From: Chrysopilus asiliformis
Lineage: Eukaryota > Arthropoda > Insecta > Diptera > Rhagionidae
Assembly: GCA_964034945.1 (NCBI GenBank)
Contig: OZ035962.1
Coordinates: 13,325,388 to 13,389,387, forward strand
Direction: 5' to 3'
DNA: 64,000 bases
Position numbers and translations under genes: made by a program. Below, piece by piece: positions 11,179 to 22,507 of the stretch (position 1 is the stretch's first letter; each line of letters opens with the position of its first letter). Below the pieces are notes generated by a model, which was not told the origin of the DNA, made no database searches, and saw only the letters and a list, made by a program, of their open reading frames with translations.

Positions 11179-11395
11179 ACGTATCTGTTTCGGCTCTTAA
11201 AATATTCTTTTTTTTGAAATTTTCTCGAAAATTATGCACAATAAAATTTCCTGCGTTTTTTCCTTTATCGGTTTTACGTACCTTAAACGGTTCTCAACAT
11301 ATTTGAAACAATATTATTTTTACATATTTTTTTTTGGAACTAAATATTGCTGTTGTGTTGATCACAACTGATATTTTATTTGATGCCATATTACA

Positions 11396-14300
11396 TTTTT
11401 CAGAAATTTACATTAAGTTGTTTTTTTGTACATTCTACAAATTGTCAAAAAAGACATTTAATCTTTTTGTTGTTTAAATTAAAAACAATTTTTTTACCAC
11501 GCAAAAACCACTTTCAATATTTCAGGTTAGTACTTAAAAATTAGAACATTTCCAAATTAATGAAAACTTAATTAATTTTTCAATTGTTACTTTTTTGTTG
11601 TGGCAATATCTGCTCTTTTGTTATCGAAATTGCCAATATTCATTAACTGTAATTACCTTTCGCTACCACAAAAGACCAAACACGTACAAAAAGGCAAAAT
11701 CAGACATTAACTCCACCATTGAAAAGACCGAAAAAGCCGCTAGATTGAATTTTATAATTACGAGCATTTAATAATAATCAATGATGTCACGGGAGCGCCG
11801 AACGGTGCTCCACAATGTCCAGATCCTGGTCGTATTGCTGTTCCACCGAATTTATCGCAATGCTTCAATGATGTCTACACCACTTTTTATCATGGCGATA
11901 GTACAGCGACTGCACAAATTTATTATGAAATTATTAATTAATACAAAACGCATGTTTCCTAGATTTTAATAGATAATCAATTTTGCTCTCAGTTGGGAGT
12001 CCGTCATGTGGGATAGAAGGACCGATAATTTGTTGGCTCTGGCGGGGATTTCGAACAGATGAACTCCAATTACTGAAGGTGTCACTATTCCCGAGATAAA
12101 TAAATAAATCAGGATGGTTCAGGAGATATAAAACCGCCATAGAACAGGATTTATAAATCAATCGTTTTGCATGGCATCAAAGGGTAAATTTAATAGGTGT
12201 GTGTCTTTAGGTCCACCAATTATCCAGGACGCGCGCAGTAAATTAGGATAAGCGCTTCGGGATGTCCATCGGGATGCATAGAATAATGAGGATTTGTAAA
12301 TTCTATTAAACCACTGCACTAGGAATTTATATGAGCATCTTTAACGAGTTAATACTGAATTCAATAGATATAAAATGCCTTGGAATCACCATTGTGTCTA
12401 AATTTTAATAAAATATTTGTTAAATTTGAATAGATTTTAATAAGTTTTAATCATCCTAGAGGTTTTATAACTTTTTCTATTAATTTTACTGAAGTTATTT
12501 TTTATATTCACTACCAATTTTTTGTTAACAGTTTATAAAATGTCAAAAACTGTGGTTTTGAAACCACTACTGACATCTTTGTAATGATTCTCGAAAACTA
12601 GATTTTGTAATGCGAGCTTTTAGTTACAAATCTGAAACCGAACTTTAGGTCAATTGTTTTTTTTTTGTTATGTAAAGTACTAGAAAAAAGTATTGTGACC
12701 ACACAAATTGATTTCAATTGCTGTAATTTGTAAACACGCTCAATCGACTTTAATTGGGCAGACGACCGTTGCAAAAATTTCCGTGCTCGAGTTAATTCGA
12801 GCATCATTTATCAATACTGGCGACACATGCATAATAATACGGATAAAAAAATACCTAAAAAAAATTGGATCCAGGTTTTTTTTAGAATCTTCAGTTGTAG
12901 GATGGCTCAAAATTAAATAAATGCCGATATTTTAATATATATTATTTATTGAACCGAACAGTTTTACAAATTATTTTAGAATGACAAATATTGAAATAAA
13001 AAAAACAGAATGATTTTAAAATATTACTACGATTAAAAGGTTTCAATATCACAAAGTACAAATATATAGTGATTTATTCAACAATCAGTGAATATTTATT
13101 TGATTTTTGTTTGGGAAGTTGTGTTCTGACAAAAATTTATCTGAAATTGTTAAAACTGTCGCGCGATTTAATTTTTTCCCGGAAATTAAAGAAATTTTTC
13201 CCGAAAACTAATTCAATTTTTTCCCGAAAATTAAAGAAAATTGTTTTCAACGCAACCGGGATGAAACATCAAAATCTAAATGCCTTTCGCTCCGACCTAT
13301 CTCTAGCCGAGAGAATAATCTAGCAGAGCTGTCCTGAAATTTTTCCTGAGCTACTTTACACGAGAGAAAATCTCGTAGAATTCTCGTCTCATGTAAACGT
13401 GTTTGGCAGAGATTTTTTTTAGTCGAGCTTACGCCTAATTACGCTTGTATCATGCTTTGATGTTTAAAAAAAAATATTTTCATTAAAAAAAAATATTTTT
13501 ATTTTTTTTTTAAATTTTTTTTCAATTAAAATTATATTTTTAATATTTTTACCGTTTGTCCTTTTTTTTTGAGGAACTTGATGAAAAAGACGTCAAAAGC
13601 TGAAAATAATTAAAAAACAGATGCTTTTTTATGACCTCAAAAAAGAACATGTCCTGGTAAAACAGGACGTCTGGTCAGCTTAGTTACAATACAAAATCCT
13701 ACAAATTTTGCAATTAAATTTTGCAAACAAAAATAATTGTTTACTCGTTTTTTTCATTTTAAATGGCTTTGTTGAGTTTTTTAGAGGTGTGAATTTTTTT
13801 TTCAAAACGGCGTGTGTTAAAATTTGAAGAAGAATGTAATTTGGTGTGCACATCAAACTTTTGCAGCAAATTGATTTTTAAACCTAACAGCAATGAAAGT
13901 CCGTTTTAAGACTTGAATCCAAGCTGAACTTATAGTCGATTTTAAAACCAGGTTTTTGAAAATTTTCTACGTAAAAATTCACAAATCCATAAGGTTTTGC
14001 TACTTTAATATATATAGGAGAATTGGAAATAATTTTTCGGTGGTCTGCCCCAGTACAGTCGGTCAGTATCGTTTTAAGGATTTAAAAACTCCTATTTAAA
14101 AACGATGCGAATGCCATCAAGTACATAAATTAGAAATTACAGATTGAGGAATAACACCTAGTTCTAAGGATAAGTTTGTACATAAATATGTAAAGAATCT
14201 CAAGGTTGTGCTATGGTTGTGAAGTAGATAGCCAATATTCCTCTCTTCGTAATTTCTAATTTGCTCAATAAATGGTTACACCCCCCTTTCCTCTTATCGT

Positions 14301-14810
14301 CACCAGAATTTGTAGTCATTTGCTTTGGCGAGCCCAAAAGCCAAATGCAACTAAGACTAATGACAAAAGATGAAATGCCGGGTATTACTGATACTGGAAC
14401 TTCGATCACCGCATTTGTATTTTTTACAAACAAAAAAAAAACTTTTTTTTCGTTTTTTTTTAACACAATAAAAGGTGGCTTTTTTAATTATAAAATTTTA
14501 TATTATTATTCCCATTAAATACATTCAGTAGAGACAGAGAAATTTCGGTTTAAAACGATTAGTTTGTTGGACATATTTTGAGTAAGAAAAATAGATTTCA
14601 TGAACGGTATTTCAGATGGAAACGAATTTGTTTTCTGGTACGTTAACCCTTTCGAACTGGTTTTCAAAATATCAAAATTAGGACTAAATTGCCCGCTTAA
14701 AAATTTATGTGTAGACTCATCATATTTACGTTGAGAGTACTTAAAATTTTTGGTGTTTTTTCTGCGATCATGTGTGAACTGCATAAGGTTAAGTACATTT
14801 TTAATTGATT
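11396..14810. other. Unassigned AT-rich DNA
   Basis: No gene recognised. It includes very A/T-rich stretches (13460-13560) and short degenerate repeats of 'tttttcccgaaaattaaagaaa' at about 13165-13245. A small palindrome-like segment (cgagagaaaatctcg) lies near 13361. Confidence 0.4.
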
Positions 14811-15215
14811 ACCTTTATTTAGCTTGCTTTTTTGTCTATGTGTTTGTTTGTTTGTTGGGTCAAATCTTGTAATATAATTTTGACACAATTCCACTCATCC
14901 GATTGACTAGAAATTTGGTACATATACGTAACTTCCAGTATTTTCACTACTTCGTCTTTGTAAGAACAATTGAGGGTCCTGTAAGGATACCGTGATTATC
15001 CTTTTCCTCAAATGTTCCGGAAAAATTTCATCTTGGGGTTTTTGGGGTCGCTGAATCAGATTATGACGTTAGGAAGTCTGTAAAGACAATGGAATGTCCT
15101 GTAAGGATAACGTAATTATCATTTTCCTCAAATTTTCGGGACGAAATATTTTTTTGGCGATTTTTGGGGTCGCTGAATCCGATTCAGGAGTCGAAAAGTC
15201 CGTAAGGATATTTCA
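14811..15215 (+). repeat. Family G element
   Basis: The head tttatttagcttgctttttt is followed by a GTTT tract, then ccactcatccgattgacta, then two units of about 160 bp containing 'ctgtaaggataacgtgattatcctttt' and 'ttttggggtcgctgaatc'. Other copies are at 30713, 34011, 51310 (inverted) and 58974. The segment atccgattgacttgaaattt matches the cassette of families A-D. Confidence 0.75.
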
Positions 15216-15257
15216 AAGGCCAGAACGTATATTCGAAAACTAAATTGTAGGTATATA

Positions 15258-15357
15258 CAGTAGAATCCCGATAATTCGTACCTCGATAATTCGTATATCC
15301 CGCTAATTCGTATGAATTTGCTGGTCCCTTGAAATACGAATTATTGGGATTCTACCG
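15258..15357. mobile_element. Pogo/Tigger-like MITE, 100 bp
   Basis: Inverted termini are CAGTAGAATCCCGATAATTC at 15258 and its near-inverse gaattattgggattctaccg ending 15357, flanked on the left by TA. The internal sequence repeats 'gataattcgta' motifs. CAGTAGAATCCCGAT-type ends are typical of pogo-group Tc1/mariner MITEs in insects (general knowledge). No coding sequence. Confidence 0.65.
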
Positions 15358-15394
15358 ATAGTTGAAATACAGATTTTGAAACGACTAAAAAAGA

Positions 15395-15600
15395 TAAAAT
15401 AAAAAAAAAATCAAAAAAAAATTGAAAAGATTTTTTTTAAATGTGTAGGGAACATAATTTTTTGGGCGCTCTGTTAGAAAAAATTTTTTAGGTCCTGCGT
15501 ATCAAAAATTTCATGCGAGATACAAGCATCAAAAATAAAACAAATAAGTTATTCTTTCCTTTTTAGTTCATTTAAAAAAAAAACTTTAAAGAAATATTTT
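15395..15600. repeat. Foldback family P, diverged copy
   Basis: It carries ttttttgggcgctctgt, gcgagatacaagcatcaaaa and ataaaacaaataagtt in the order seen in the better copies at 51555 and 30869. The hairpin is partly decayed. Confidence 0.5.
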
Positions 15601-16962
15601 TTTTAAAAATCGTTTTTTTAATATATTTCGCATAAGGAGTATTTTGAGCCTTTTACTTATTTTTACAGCCGGTTTTTGCTTATTTATATTTTTATAAAGG
15701 TGTTTTCGTTGAAGTTTTAAGACTTTTTCGTATATTCTAAGAGGATTTTCATAAAATACGTCACGCACCTTGGGGGAAAAAATACGTCACGCACCTTAGG
15801 GGTGGTGTACAACAAAAAATTCAGAAAAAATTAAAAAAGTATGTATATTTTAAACTTAAAAGTTAAACAATCCTTATTTGATTAACATTTCTGCATGATT
15901 TGATTGGAAAAAAATGGATATAGGCTAAAAGTAACATTTACGCTAGGCCTATACTCGAATAAATATATTCGTTGCCGGAGTAGTCATACGGTTGAACATG
16001 AACATATTTTCCCAATTTTTACAGTTGAGTTTTTAAATAACAAAAGAAAAACATTTGAATGTGATTCTAAATGAAAAAAAACCACCCCAAATAAATTAAA
16101 CAAGCCTAACTGAATAAATAAAATAAACGAATGAATGAATATTTCGGAGTTTGCAAACTGGATTCTTGTTATTTTTTGGACAAATTATAATTTTTTTCGT
16201 ATTTCTAAATATACAAATTTGTTTTTGGAGTTAGTTAGAGAAGTGGACCGGCCTGTTTTTATTTTTGTGAATAAAATCAAACGTTCTCATCCGGCCTGGT
16301 TTTAAAATATTTTAAAATTTTATGTTGCATGAGAAGTTTTTTTTCTCAATGGTGTTGGCAACAAACGCAGATTTCTGCCTGGATGTGTTTTTTTTGTATT
16401 TTAATAAAGCTTTCAGACATTAAACTTTTCCCTGTGAACAATAAAAATTCATCTGAGTTTTAAAACGTGGATTTCTTTTTTTTTTAGGTAAAGCTGTGTA
16501 AATTAGGACAGTAGTGTACAATTTTTCATACCTATTTTTTGGAGCACTTTGTATTAGTTTTTATTAAAATTTATTGTGGAGAAAAGATTTTTAATAAACT
16601 TATTGTGTCAACACATGAGTTTTTTTTACTTTGCTAAGCTATAGGGGGAAAGTATTGTATTCAGGATGTATACCGACTCGAGAACGGGGGCAGATAGAAA
16701 CTTTCTGATCAGTACGAAGTCCGTTTCAGGCAAAATTATGAGGATGTCCGTGCATCTGTCTGTCGTTGTACGTATCTTAAATAACTCGAGAACTCGTTGA
16801 GCTAGCAACTTGAAATTTTTACTTTCTTATACGTGGTATAATAAAGTATTGTGTTCATGAAAAATTTTAGCCTCTTGATTTTACCTAAAAAACATTTCCC
16901 GAGCACTTCAATTGGAGCATTGTTACAAAAATGTTTTTTTGTCTGTTGGTCTATTCATCTGT

Positions 16963-17341
16963 CAGTCTGTTAGTCTGTTAGTCTGTTAGTCTGTTAGTCT
17001 GTTAGTCTGTTAGTCTGTTAGTCTATTAGTCTGTTAGTCTGTTAGTCTGTTAGTCTGTTAGTCTGTTAGTCTGTTAGTCTGTTAGTCTGTTAGTCTGTTA
17101 GTCTGTTAGTCTGTTAGTCTGTTAGTCTGTTAGTCTGTTAGTCTGTTAGTCTGTTAGTCTGTTAGTCTGTTAGTCTGTTAGTCTGTTAGTCTGTTAGTCT
17201 GTTAGTCTGTTAGTCTGTTAGTCTGTTAGTCTGTTAGTCTGTTAGTCTGTTAGTCTGTTAGTCTGTTAGTCTGTTAGTCTGTTAGTCTGTTAGTCTGTTA
17301 GTCTGTTAGTCTGTTAGTCTGTTAATCTGTTCGTCTGTTAT
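16963..17341 (+). repeat. Octamer array GTCTGTTA, about 47 units
   Basis: A nearly perfect 8-bp repeat of GTCTGTTA. Visible variants are GTCTATTA at about 17021 and GTTAATCTGTTCGTCT at the right end. It occupies the same place in its element as the arrays at 23221-25697 (reverse complement GTCTGTCA) and 45727-45783. Confidence 0.97.
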
Positions 17342-17460
17342 ACAATTTTTTCTTTTACTCTTGTCCGCTATCTTTTACCGTATATATTTTCATTAATAGG
17401 TAAAAAAAAGATTTTTCGAATGGCTTGCAAACTTTTGGAAAAGTAACGTTAGCAAAACTA

Positions 17461-17732
17461 CACTCAGAAAAATGTCCAGGTCAACTTTTTGTCAGGTTAA
17501 CTCTGACCTTACAGAGGTGTCTGTAAGCCAGCTAGCGGTCAGAGTTAACCTATCTAAGGTCAACTCGTGCAGCTCCCAATGCCCTACTTCACCTGCTGGT
17601 GGCTTAATTTCAGAATTTCTCCGACCACAGGTCAACTCAGTTTTATTTGCCCACATGCAGGCGAACGCGCGCCTGCCCGAGGCCAATTACGCCGTATGTA
17701 GGTCGTCGAGTTAGCCTCCATTTTTCTGAGTG
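17461..17732. mobile_element. CACTCAG-ended MITE, 272 bp
   Basis: The ends CACTCAGAAAAATG and its inverse catttttctgagtg are flanked by TA on both sides. It is near-identical over its length to 48265-48500 except for 36 extra bp (about 17525-17560). The internal sequence is clearly more GC-rich than its host. A frame spans most of it, but the 36-bp length difference and the TIR structure argue for a MITE. Confidence 0.8.
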
Positions 17733-17950
17733 TATGCGCTTTTGGGAAAAAAAAATGTAACGAAATTTAAAGGATATAAAATTTTCCATATTTCTTGCAT
17801 TAACAATTTTTACGCATCTTTAACGCTTCTCGCAATATTTGAAAAAAAAATATTATTTTTTACATATTTTTTCCGAGACAGAATATTTTAGAGATTTTAG
17901 AGTTAGTTTCGTGTTGATCACAACTGATATTTTAGGAGATATAAGAGTTA

Positions 17951-19040
17951 TAATAATGCTGTGTTTCTGTCTGTTAACACGATAATCAGCAAAAAGAAGA
18001 TGATTTGGCCCAAAACTGTTCTGTAATAAAAAAAATTCGAATAAAAGGAAAAAAATTTACCTTGTAGTCATAAGTGACGGAGTTTTTAACAATTTTAACA
18101 GAAACTCTACTAAGTCTTCCACCCTCAATCCACCCTGCCTTCATTCAATTATTCATAATTCACAAAAAATAATAACCCCTTATCGAGCATCAATATTTAT
18201 TGGCTATTTATCAGATCACATTGGCCTATAATCTCACTAGGATCCTGTATTCGCCTGCACAATGCCCAAAGGCACAACAAGTCCAACGTCCTGAACGATT
18301 ATCTCAAAGGAATCACTAACTCTTTGGCAACTTATCAAGAGTGGTCGATAGACATCCTCCCACTTATGTGAACACAGAGGGATAAAATTGTATATCTACT
18401 CGCATACGTCCTTATGAACATAACATTATATATAAGCTGGCACAGATAATAAAGTAGGGAAACATGAAATACGAGTACAACATCCAAATATGTATAGATT
18501 CTCGATATAAATAGTATTGTGACTTTCATTTCTGCAAGGATGTGACGGATATGAGTTTATTGAGCAACTAACCGACTAAAAATATAATAATGCCAGAAGG
18601 ATTATAATTGAAAGTTTCCGCTTAAGATTCGTGTCATGGTTGAGCAACACAAATCGATTAGTTTGGCATTTGGCAGTGACCCTGGAGATTTGTCCATTTA
18701 AATGCTTGACTGATATTCATGCATGTGGTTGACTTCCTTCAATATAATTTCCTTTAAATGTCTTTCTTTATTATGGAATACAGCAATAATAAAATAGTCT
18801 GTGGGGTTGCAAGTTAATCGGCTGGTAAAAATCAAGATTAATTGATTTTTTTTTTCGAATACTATAATATTGTAATATAGAGATATTTCTTAAGCTTTAC
18901 AAAAGGGGTATGCCGATTAGTCTTAAATTTTCCTTAGATGTTTATCCTTTGCGGCCGCTTAAACTAGTTTCCGGGTTATCTAAGTTTTTTTTAGTTTTTC
19001 AAAGCCTTCGTTTTAAGCATGATTTTGTCTAATCCAAGCA
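17951..19040. other. Unassigned intergenic DNA
   Basis: No gene or known repeat recognised. Composition is a little less AT-rich at 18100-18350. Confidence 0.4.
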
Positions 19041-19835
19041 ATTCGCAATCTATTTTTTACATTTTAATGAAAATATCTCAATAACGGTAAAATATAACGG
19101 ATAATGGTGAAAAACAAAATTGTGTAGAATGCCATTCTCATGAATTTATCTTATATGTATCACCAGCAAGAAACCGGTATTTTTCGAGATAATCGATTTC
19201 TTTGAAATAATGATATATGAGGCGTTGAGAGCAAAAGTGGTCCAAGCCACATAATCGAGTTTTGGAAGCTTTTCCACTTTTGTACTATTATTGACTGTAA
19301 ATTTTTGGAAAAACAAATGTTGGGTGGACTTTGTTACTCAATGTTGAAATGTTCTTTTGTGCATCCAAACATTTTTATCTAAAAACTCACTCGCAATAGT
19401 GATTTAAACATAAAAAAAATTCACGATTTCGGGTTAGGCCACTCTTGCTCTGATAGCCTCATATATCGATAAGGGCTTGAGATACGCTGTTCTAGTGAGA
19501 GACAAAAATGTGGGAAATTTTATTGTACCCAGCTCTTGTAATACATAAGACTACTGAAAAATGCATAGTTTTGGAGTAAATTGTGAAAAACGAAATTGCG
19601 ATTATGAAAAAGCTACTTCCGGTTAACGAATTTCCACCTGCAATTGTTAGAATTGAAAAATTCGGGACAAAAGATTTGTTCTCGGGAAGCCGGAGCAACA
19701 TGCCCAATTCCGGGACTGTCCCGGCAAAACTATAACCATTTTCTTGATATTCTGAACCAAACTATAAAGTTTCATTAAAATCGGTTCAGCAGTTTTTGAG
19801 AAATCCGGTCGTAAAAAGAATTTACTTTCCTTTAT
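19041..19835 (+). repeat. AB-superfamily, subtype B, tail-less copy
   Basis: It contains aatatctcaataacggtaaa, atgccattctcatgaattt, agctacttccggttaacga and a final agtttttgagaaatcc, matching 22790-23210. It stops just before the octamer site and lacks the GACAGAC tract and the terminus. Confidence 0.7.
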
Positions 19836-22507
19836 AATATAATATGATTAAAAACAATGTGGCTGAATTTAAAAAGGAAAAAAAAATGGTATGACGGAAG
19901 TCCAGAAATATCAAAATTAACAGTCCACAGAACAGAAGTTCACAGAAATATCCAATTTGCCACTTTAAAGTATTTTGATTAAAAACCTAGAATTCAGTGT
20001 TGATCACTGCCGACATTTAACTAAAAGTAATGTAACTTTGTTGGTCAGAAGGCATTGAAGTTTTAAAGGCATTCCGTTTTAATGTTTAATAACCACTTGT
20101 GGTGCAACAATCTGTAAGAAAAGTCCCCGGTAACAAGACCACCTGCTGTCACAACATTATGGCAATGATTACCTAATATAGATAAGAAAGTTCTCCTAAA
20201 ATATTTGGTTTGAGAGAGGGACAACTAGCGACATGCTGGCGGTTTCAATTTCTGTGTGAATACTGAGTTATTTATGTGTGCGGCCTCATCTCAAGTGTTC
20301 CCACATCTCAGTTGTAATGCGTAATTAGTTGTAGTGCGCCTCGAAAAAACCATAAAAAAATCGCACAATGGCAATACACAAATTTGATTCTCAGCAGTCA
20401 GTTAGTTAAAAATCAAAACAAACCACCAATTTCGGTGGAAAATTTAGTTTTCGTGTTAATTTCGTTGATTTTTAGTGTATTTCGCGATTTAAATACTAAA
20501 AAAGTGTTATAATTTGCTTGAAAATTTTCGTGAGCTGTCAGGCCGCTGTCGGAAGCATGATGGTGTTAGTGCAAGGGTTGTATAAATATAATACAAGTTT
20601 TTGACTGCTATAAGGCTATGAAAATCTCGCTTGGTTTAGCCCTGACTAAACGACAAGTTTCTTGTTTTTTCTTTAACTCCATATGACATGAAGGAAAAAA
20701 AGGGAAAGATGGTGTTGCTCGGTGACTTTTTTTTATCGCGCATCTCTTTTCTCTGCCGTAGGTAAACGGAAACTTCCGTTTACTTCCCATCTATATTAGG
20801 TAATCATTGATTATGGTGACACGTGGTGGCAATGGAAACGAAAGGGAAAACTATTGTCCCAAGTTGTCGCACAGCGGTAGCCTGTTTTCTCATTGTTCTA
20901 TTGAAGAATGTTTCGACTCAGCACTGCATTCTCATTTCTATATAATGAGGACATAACATCTTTCAGTATCTTCGTCTGTTCTCCCCTTGAATCTACAGTC
21001 TACTCACTAGACGAAAGAGTTCATAACATTCTGCAGGATATACTGACGGAATGTCTTACACTTGGATGGAAAAAAGGACCTTTTTTATGCTTATCTATTT
21101 GCTTACCTTTGCCTTCCCCACTTCATCCCTCAACCTAAATATTCCGTCAGATTGAAAGCGAATCGAAAGAAAGAAACTGCAAACAAGAATTTCAAACGTA
21201 AGACCGACGAATGAATCCCGAGCGAATTTTCTTTCGTGGGTGGGTATTTTTTTTTTGAAAAACTTATCTTAAATAACGTCAAAAGCACCGCGGATGTCTT
21301 TTTCATTTTTCCTTTACAAGCAAATAATCTTTTCATTTTCTTTCGCCAGTTGAGCATATACAGAACCACAGAAACAACGAATGATTCCAAAAAGAAATAA
21401 TAATAAAACGAGCAAAAATAAAATTAAAAAGAGGAAAAACAACGAGGAAGAACACATTTTCTATCGTAAAAAAAGTGGCAGCGGTGCGGTGATGATGATC
21501 CACAGGATGAATAAGGAACAGGAAGTATGTTGCGCTAAAAACGACAACAACCCCGAAGCGAGGAGGAGGGGGATTAACGCACGGGTGGCGGATGAGATCC
21601 TGCCAACGAGTACGGCGACGGGAAAATCGCGAGTCCTTGTCGCGTTGGGTTTGGTGGTGAACTGTTGGAAAAAATTGAATAAAATTATGTTGTGAGAGAA
21701 AATAAAAAGAAAATTACATGCTTAAATAAAATACAACAGGAAAATTAGATGGGGAAGGTTGGAAAATGGTTCCATAATCAACAAAGACAATCCCCAATGA
21801 GGTTGAGATGCGAAAAACACAGCATGGTGTATGGTTGGCTGATCGTGGCCGCTGTCGCCGCGCCGTTTTAACAGCTCTGGTGAAAAGGGAAAATGACATT
21901 TAGAGGATAAATAGGGAAGGAAACTTTTCAACTTTCAATTCGGTTTTTAATTCTCGTATTTTCAGGTTCTTGATGGGCAAAAAAAGTTGAGATAAACAGA
22001 AAATTGAGTTAGAAATTGTTGATGATTCGGTGTAAGATTTTTTGGGGAATAACTTTTGCTATAATTGAACACCAAATTACATACTAACGGTATTTCTAGC
22101 ATTATATTGTGGAAATTGGAAACGAAAAAATTAAGTCACTTGGATTGTGATGTAATAAGTTTGTTATAGCTTTTTAACCAAATTTTATGAAAACTTGTAA
22201 TATAAACTTGATTAAATAATTTAAATTTTTCTCACAAGACTATTTCACAATTTTATTAAATTTGGCGTTTCCTAAAAATTGTCTGAAAAGCCTATTTATG
22301 GATTTTTTTGATGTTGTTTATCCTTCTTTTTGTGTAAAAAAAAGTCTTATCGGGTTACTGAAACCGTTTATACCAGGGAAAATGTCTTAACCATTAAAAA
22401 TGAAACCCACCGTTTTTAAGCACTGTTGCTGGTGATAATTTTACACATTTTTAAAGTTTTTAACCTTTTTTTCCATTTATTTGTAAAAAATTAATTATTT
22501 TCTAATA
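19836..22507. other. Intergenic region with possible 5' end of a gene
   Basis: It contains a candidate transcription start near 20400 and GC-rich patches (20520-20560, 21480-21670). The 105-codon frame at 21381-21695 overlaps the GC-rich patch, but I recognise no family and see no clear splice sites. Nothing here can be called a gene with confidence. Confidence 0.35.
20398..20402 (+). promoter_or_regulatory. Candidate initiator (TCAGT)
   Basis: TCAGT, the arthropod initiator core, lies in ctcagcagtcagttag. It is followed by about 120 bp of A/T-rich DNA of the kind seen in insect 5' UTRs, then gaagcATGATGGTG at about 20550. No TATA box at -30 and no good downstream element were found. Weak evidence. 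Confidence 0.2.

Larger units (their letters stand above)
9411..11395 (+). repeat. AB-superfamily element, subtype A, interrupted by family C
   Basis: It starts with the palindromic terminus actttcctcttctataga(g)ggaaagt, then AGTATTGTATT, a short GTCT tract (about 9576-9600) and the cassette gagctagcgacttgaaat (9632-9649). It is interrupted at about 9864 by two family C copies and resumes at about 11179. It ends near 11380 with the family far end gttgatcacaactgatatt. The GTCT tract here is short and tetranucleotide-like. Confidence 0.7.
16621..17950 (+). repeat. Composite AB elements with octamer array and MITE
   Basis: A subtype A head (16628-16818, AGTATTGTATTCAGGA ... gagctagcaacttgaaatt) abuts an inverted subtype B head. 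The B head starts ttactttctta at about 16819 and runs agtattgtgttcatgaaaaa, catttcccgagcact, then the octamer array. After the array, subtype A body text resumes (tggcttgcaaacttttgg). It is interrupted by a MITE at 17461-17732 and ends with gttgatcacaactgatatt near 17930. Confidence 0.65.

Noticed and set aside
16963..17341. CRISPR-like regular repeat
   Set aside because: There are no spacers; units are 8 bp and contiguous, and the context is eukaryotic.
17472..17714. 80-codon frame (and the parallel one at 48276-48482) that looks conserved between two loci
   Set aside because: Both lie inside copies of the same inverted-repeat MITE; similarity reflects the element, not a gene. The 36-bp difference keeps frame by chance.
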